Assembly (NCBI GenBank): GCA_033239525.1 | Contig: BSYO01000016.1 | Location: 1,054,001 to 1,118,000 of the forward strand | DNA: 64,000 nt | DNA from: Nepenthes gracilis | Taxonomy: Eukaryota > Streptophyta > Magnoliopsida > Caryophyllales > Nepenthaceae | Direction of reading: 5' to 3' | Part shown: one piece after another, positions 57,440 to 64,000 of the stretch | Position numbering within the stretch: position 1 is the first letter of the stretch | Layout of the letters: every line of letters starts with the position of its first letter | Translations under genes and position numbers: made by a program | Notes under the pieces: model-generated | Databases searched by the model: none | The model's input: the letters and a program-made list of their open reading frames with translations, nothing else | What the model was told of the DNA's origin: nothing

Positions 57440-59190
57440 GGGTTTTAAATGAAAGCGGTTTAGTGTAGTACCTGAAGCATACCTGATGAGTGCTTAAGCT
57501 ACAAAATCCAGAGGACTTGCGCTCGACGCCCAATGTGCCATCGAGCCAAAAACTTCGAGAGCAGGGGGGCCGAGTGGCGCCGCAAGTGCGCTTGAGTGCC
57601 AAACTACTTATAAAAGTAGTGTGCAACGAGGGTTTGTCATTTCGTGCGGTAGAGCAGAGAAAAGGAGAGAGGGGAGGATGATAGAAGAGAAGAGTTTAGA
57701 TATCTCGAAATATCTTTTTATAATACCTATTTGATATAAAGTCGAGACAAGTATTTAAAAGCCTTATTCTTTGTTTGATTTCCTATCTGATAACATTTAC
57801 TTATATTTTGAAAGTTTTATATATATGTATATTATTTTTATACACCATATTTGTCTCCTGTAAATATACATATTATATTTACTGGTTGATTTGAGATTTT
57901 GTTCATACTATGTGATATTTCGGGGTCCTATTAATTTTATGAAAATCTATATTAAGATTTGAGTTTGTATATATTCTATGTTAGTATGTTTATATGGAAT
58001 TAGACGTGAAATCTATATGTGTCGTGCATTAGTTTGATATGTGATATGTAGCGTCCTTTTCGACCGAAAAACTATGTTCTCGACGAAAAAATATATGATA
58101 TGTGATCTCTCTTTCGCCGACAGGAAGGTTGAGGTGTGTTTGTAGTTAACCTATCCCGTTGTTTTTTAAATAAGAACAATTGTAAGGTAATTAATAAAAA
58201 ATTAATATATTTAAACGTTTTAATATATATACTAAATTTGATGATTGTAATTAATGGTGTGAGTAACAAAATATAGTGAGCTCGTTTCGTATTTATAAAA
58301 AATAATGTACACAGGTGCCTAGAGTTACAGGTCTAAACTGTAGCCGATTTAGTGAACGTTATGGGGTGAGTGTAACCCTTCATTAAGTTGGTTTTTTAAT
58401 TTTTTAATTCTCACATTTCCTGTATGTTTTACATTTTTGCGTGGATTTATATTCAAACTATATTTTAAGGTTTGTAGGTTTGCCCATGAATAAGAAAATG
58501 AATTATCTTGTACATATGGATATATATTATGGCTCAGAACATGTTTTAACTTATATGATTTCATTTTGGCTTGTTTATTCGTATGTGATTTGAATTTGGA
58601 TTTCGTTTTATTCAACACATGCTTTATATGAATATGTTATTGAATCACTATTTATTATTTGATATGAGATTTGACTATGAATCATGATTCATTATAAGTG
58701 TTTTACCGGGACTATAAATTTGACACAGATTGTGATTTGAATACAAGACCATCTTCGGGTTTTTTAATAATTTTGGACCCCTCGATATGATGATTGGTGC
58801 CCCTTTGATTTATTTGATACGATTTGTTTATGATATTTGACCTCCATCCCTATTTATGGACATATATATATATATGTATGTATTATTTTATATATATGTT
58901 GATACTTGTTAAATTTTAGATTCACGTCTTCATTTTCATTCCTTCAAACTAAAAGACTAGACATGCTTGTAAGAATTCAAACATGATCTGACCGTTACTG
59001 CGTATATTTTGGTGAGTATAGATGTTTATTTTGATTTGTATTTGGATCTCAAGGTTGTATTGGATAGCAAGTCGTCTCTATATGATTCGGATTTATATTC
59101 AATGAAATCCTATACGGGTTATAATTTATTGGATCCTGCGTAAGTCTGATTTATCACACCTGGGTTTAGGATTGTCATTTATTACTGTAT
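57440..59190 (+). mobile_element. LTR-like remnant (Tekay/Del-type similarity), ends uncertain
   Basis: GC-rich island with GCGCTCGACGCC, CATCGAGCC and GTGCGCTTGAGTGCC boxes, then TTATAAAAGTAG (TATA-like, about 57608-57619), then an AGAGCAGAGAAAAGGAGAG purine run. Further on TGATCTCTCTTTCGCCGACA and GGTTAACCTATCCCG-like boxes. The same order of boxes is seen in the insertion 10277-12511. The likely 3' end is near CACACCTGGGTTTAGGATTG (59150-59170), but no target duplication was found. Confidence 0.5.
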
Positions 59191-60331
59191 TTATTTGAAA
59201 TTTTAATTTTTGTGAAATATTATCATTAGACCTACTTTAAATCAAGTCTGTAACAATATCTACATCAATATTTTTTTTTTAAATTTAAACATGAAAGGTA
59301 GTCTAGTCCCATTATTTTTTGTTATATACAGGGCGTTTGAATTGATATAATTTGACCCCGTGTCCACAATGCTACACTATAATAACTTTATTATTTTATG
59401 TAGATTTCAGTTTAAAAGTTATTTATTGAAATTCAGAAGTTATTTAAAAAGGCCTTTCAAGAAAAATTAATTCAGATTTTCTTTCTAAATTTTTTAAAAT
59501 TTTACAGCAAAATTTCTTTTTCATAGTCATTTTTTCAGAAACGAAAATCTTTCTAAAATATTTTTTCAGTAATTATTTTTTAATATAATTTATAAATTAT
59601 GCATATTTACATACATTAAAAAAAACCCTAAACCTCAATGGCCGCCGAGTTCTCAAAGAACCTTTAGAAAAACACACACTCTCTGTCTCTCTTCAATGTC
59701 GTCCTAATAATTTTCTTATAATTTTCTTGTTTTAAAAAATTCTTCCTATATATAAAAATTATGCAAGAGTTGTAATTTTTTTTATTTAATAGTAAAAAAA
59801 TTAAAGAGAAAATTTATATACCCTTAATCTTACCATCTTTGTAGTTTTTTTTTCATTTTATATATTTTTCTTATAATTTCAACATAAAATATATATTTTT
59901 TTAATATATTTAAATGTTTCTAGAGCAAATATGCCTCATAATGAATTTAAATTTGCTTAATATTTTAATTAAGGATCTAAAACGGTATTAACGGGATTAA
60001 TATTATACAAATTGATATCAATATCTTCATAAAAGTGAGATTATTTTTTGGTTTAGCTATCGATATCAGTCTCATGTAATTCCGATTTTGAGTGGTATCA
60101 ATTTTTTAGTACCGTCCAAAGCAATAATACCACAAGAAAATATCACTTTTTTTAAAAAAAATTAAAAATATAAAATAAATTATAAAAAAATATTAAACAT
60201 ATTTTATTGTAAGTTATAAATGATTTAACTACAATTCTCAAAAAAAAAAAAAAATCCTACAATACCACTATAAATCCATAATTTTACAAATAAAAATATT
60301 TACAATCGAATTTGATTATGTTTATAAATTT

Positions 60332-60915
60332 GAAGTAAATTAGGATTTATATTAGTACTAAATTTGTAAAGTTAGGGTTTGCTAGTATCAATTTTCAGTA
60401 AAAATAACAAAGGTTGAAGAATAAAGAGGACAAAGAAGTGAGAAAGAGGGAGTGGCTATATTGAAATTATTTAAAGGTGGAAATATTTTTAAAATTATTA
60501 GCATGTAATTATTTTTAAAATTAAAAATAAATTAAGATTTATATTAGTGCTTGATTTGTAGAGTTAGGATTCATGGTCCTTAACTTTTAATAAAAATAAA
60601 AAAATAAAAAAAGATCTCAGAGAGAAAGGAAGAGATAAATATGACTATATTAAAATTATTTAAGTGTGTTGATTTTTTTTTTTTTTTGAGATTATTAGCC
60701 AATGGCTTTTTTAAAATTATAGATGAATTAAGATTTATATTAATATTTGATTTGCATAGTTAGGACTAATCGGTATTAATCTTTAATAAATATAATAAAG
60801 ATTGAAGAATAAAGATGGCAAAGAGAGAGGAAGAGGGGGGCAACTATACTAAAATTGTTTAAGTATATTGGTATTTTTAAAATTATTATCCGGTGACTGT
60901 TTATAATAAAAAAAT
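60332..60915 (+). repeat. Tandem triplication, 3 x about 195 bp
   Basis: Copies begin at about 60332, 60524 and 60720 with AATTA-GATTTATATTAGT, then a GTTAGG box, AATAAAGA-GACAAAGA-AG-GAG and CTATA-T-AAATTATTTAA. Copies differ at many bases, so the event is older than the 13002-13385 duplication. DNA between 59191 and 60331 is AT-rich with nothing recognised. Confidence 0.8.
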
Positions 60916-61165
60916 ATGATTTTAAAAGAGTTACCTAATCATAAAACATATTATTAACTTTATAAAGATCTCATTATAATATTATTTAAAAATTATAATT
61001 TATCTAATAGTATTTTTTGATACCATTAGATTTTGTTTGTTAATGATATTAATGGATTTGAGGGCATATTTCTCTGAATTATTACAATATCAATATGAGT
61101 GGATAGTAATAATAAAGATATTTAAATAATAATTATTTAGAAATAATTAAAATTTAAATAACCCA

Positions 61166-64000
61166 ATCTAACTTATCTATAGATTAATAAATTAATATAA
61201 TCAAAATTTAAAATATCAAATGTGATAAAATTAAAAATTATAAGCAAAATTAAAGGATTCAAATAATATATCAAAGAATGGACTTAAATATATTTATTTT
61301 TAATATTAAATTTAGTATATTTAACTTTAAAAAAAACTCTAAATTTTTTTCCTTTATTCTTCTCTCTCTATCTTTTTTCTCCATTTTCCTTCTTTCTCTT
61401 ATCCCTTTTTTTTCCTACATAAAATAATTGACTTGGCACATGAACCCTTTGACGTATGAGCTTTGGACGAGCACGTATCAAACATTATATACAAACACAG
61501 GCACACATAAGTCTCACATCAGATACGTTTTAGGTATCACATATTCTATCTAATTCATACATGAATATTCTATGAGTACTTATCAGACCCATATTTTCTA
61601 CCTCAAATACGCATGAGTGTGGGGATAGACATCACTAAGGAGCTAGCTTGACTTTTTTAATTTTAATTTTTTTTAAATTTTTTATAACATGATAATTTAC
61701 TAATTAATTTAAAGTATATAACAATGATGTTATTATAAACCATGCATGAAAAATCAGACAATATATAAAATTTAATTTAACAATAATTTTTTAAAAAAAT
61801 AACTATTTTGATTTATCTTTAGTTTTAAATTTTATCTATTAAATATCTCTCAACCAATAATTAAGGAAAATATCTAACTAGTGTATTTTTCTAACCCCAA
61901 ATCCCCAATTTCCACGTCTAACAACTACTGATTTACTGCTGAATTGAACAAAATCTCTACAACTTTTACTCCTCTGGTGAAATAAAAAGAAAATAAATAT
62001 TTACAACTTTTCTACAAGAAAAAAAAGAAAAATTATTTTTAAAAAATACAAAGCAGAAAAACTAGGCTTAGATATCATGACCAATACATGAGAATTCGAC
62101 CAACAAATTAAATATGACTATAATGTTTCTTTAGATTGGTCGAGAAATGAGTAATGCTGCATATAATATTTATTTATAATTATTTTCTAATTAATTTTTA
62201 TATGTAAGATTTATTTCTATTTTGATATTTTTTATTAAAAATTATAGCTACCCCACGTATCAAGAGTAAATTTTAAAAAGATTAAAACTGCATAAAAATA
62301 AATGCTATTATTTATTTTCAAAAATTAGGAGTGTCAAAGAGATATATTGTAAAGCCCTAATTTAATAGAATGATCTTTATAAGTAGGTTATCTTTCTTGC
62401 TGATTGTACATAATACACTGACCTAAAAAAATGTTCAATTTTCGGAGAGAACATAAATAAAAGAAACACTAAATTAGACCAAGATATTTTAAGAAATTAT
62501 TAACCGAAGAAATAACTTATCAGTATATATAGCAACCATGATTTCATTAAAATTATAAATATAGCTTCTTAATATAAAATACTGTTAGATAATACTTGAT
62601 TACATCATCAAAAAAATTTACACAAACTCATATTATTCATATAATATACGCATTGCCTTAGGAATACGTATTGCCTTAAGAAAAATGACGTTATAATATA
62701 TACTAAAACATTTTTTTTTGCTATGTTCTTTATTTATCATGTGTATCCATATCAATGATATATATATCTATATAACCAAATACTCAATCCCCCATAATAA
62801 ACATCCATGTATTTCTTTTATATCATCGTATTTTTTTATCTATTGAGAAAAATTTCTGACTTAAGTATTAGAAGATATATTAGAAATAAGTCTCACAAAT
62901 TTTTTAATATTTTATTTATTTATTGTGATATACAGGACTTAGGTTCACAATGTTGAAGATTTGACCTACTTTAATTTGACCGCTTTAAAAGATCGAAGTG
63001 ACTTCCTAATCTATACAACCCTAATTTAGGAACGCATCAAGTATCTAACAACAGTGATTTGATCAAAATTATAAATATTGAATCTAATCAAATTAAAAAA
63101 TGGGTTGCCCTTTATCTTCACAAAAGTTGACCTTGTTATATGATATCAATGCGCTGTCAATTTAAGTATGCCGGGACTTTTGAATATTTAAAGAAATGAA
63201 TGCGGGTGATCTCATGGCATACATAATTCTGATGGTCAACCACGTTCAAGTTCAAGGAAACCAACCGGATTTGAGATTGACCTAATTTTTTGGAAGATAT
63301 ACTTGGCATATCTTTGTTTTATTTATTAAATAAGAAAATTTTAATACACGATATTTAATATTTAAAAATATTATTAAAAAATATTTACTGGATATTAATA
63401 TTATAAAAAAATATAAATATATTAATTATTAATTTTTTTATATATTTTAATATCTTCATTATTAAATTTTTATTTAATAATATAAAAAATAAATATATTA
63501 AGATTAATTGCCCCAAGTTGGGAAGTAAGGGTGATCTCATCGCGTACACAATCGATGGAGCGACTGCTTTCAGTTGACAAATCATACGTAGTGCAAAGGA
63601 AGAGAAAGCAAAAAAACAAAAGCTAAATATCGAATCTGGTTGACATTATGGAAGGATTTTGTCGAATGACCACGGTTCAATTATTCAGCAGCAAACGTAT
63701 TTAATGCATGGTGCTTCATATTATAAATTATAATAAATAAATATTATATAACTTCAATATACATATAAATGTGTATACAGTATTTCTCTTCACTGAGGGC
63801 TAAAATTCAAAAAAAAAAAAAAAAACTATTTGATATTGGGTTGTGGGTTATTTTGCTCTGACTCTTATTTTTAATAAATAAGTCATTTAGATGTTTAATG
63901 TAAAAGTTGTTCGTAAAAAAATTATTTTTAACAAGATGAAAACAATTGAGCCTGATTGGCGTATAATGGGCACCGATGCATATTTCAAATAAAGTGGGGA
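61166..64000 (+). repeat. Segmental duplication, right copy (runs off the window)
   Basis: Collinear with 6895-9238, 10226-10276 and 12512-12960 but without the two insertions. The site of the first insertion reads AAGGGTGATCTC at about 63525-63536; the site of the second reads GACAAATCATACG at about 63575-63587. The left copy leads into the PDR gene 2.3 kb further on. A small TTAAT/TTGCC local duplication lies at 62650-62685. No ORF of note. Confidence 0.9.

Noticed and set aside
1..64000. tRNA, rRNA, snoRNA/miRNA genes or CRISPR-like arrays
   Set aside because: Scanning by eye found no cloverleaf with conserved A/B boxes, no rRNA similarity and no spacer-repeat array; a tRNAscan or miRNA search could still find small RNAs.

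Overview
This is a window of an angiosperm nuclear genome, most likely a eudicot. The evidence is very AT-rich intergenic DNA, a 24-exon plant gene with GT-AG introns, and LTR retrotransposons of plant lineages (Ty3/gypsy Tat, Ty1/copia Tork-like). No bacterial-style operons, CRISPR arrays, rRNA or tRNA genes were seen.

Layout: 1-6207 is the 3' part of a decayed Tat-lineage gypsy element on the + strand (RT, RNase H, a second RNase H, integrase, a 53-bp minisatellite, a long ORF in antisense, 3' LTR). 6208-15000 is AT-rich DNA. Part of it (about 6895-12960) is a diverged copy of the right end of the window (61166-64000). The left copy carries two insertions missing from the right copy: a 982-bp solo LTR (9239-10220, 5-bp target duplication) and a 2.2-kb LTR-like insertion (10277-12511). 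Short tandem duplications lie at 13002-13385 and in the promoter region at 14368-14950.

15272-25837 holds the one convincingly intact host gene, a full-size ABCG/PDR transporter. I resolved 24 exons that join into an uninterrupted 1454-residue reading frame with NBD-TMD-NBD-TMD order. Because the DNA upstream of this gene is duplicated at the right edge, a tandem second PDR copy may start about 2-2.5 kb past base 64000.

28405-42139 is a second Tat-lineage gypsy element on the - strand. It is fully degenerate but has both LTRs, a PBS, gag, protease, RT, two RNase H domains, integrase, tandem repeats, and again a long ORF antisense to pol. Its 5' LTR is cut at a 7-bp microhomology and fused to a copy of its own flank. 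42981-48725 is a degenerate Ty1/copia element. It splits an exon of a host gene on the - strand (48726-48841 and 42775-42980), and its two LTRs are too different to come from one insertion. 49716-52175 is a clean solo LTR with a perfect GGCCC duplication, apparently inside an older LTR remnant (52181-52780). 53899-54060 (-) looks like the first coding exon of a small unidentified gene.

54100-61165 is AT-rich with an LTR-like remnant (57440-59190) and local duplications. 61166-64000 is the second copy of the PDR upstream region. The main themes are nested retrotransposons around a PDR gene, antisense ORFs in both Tat elements, and inverted GGTCAA/TTGACC (W-box-like) palindromes in several unrelated LTRs.
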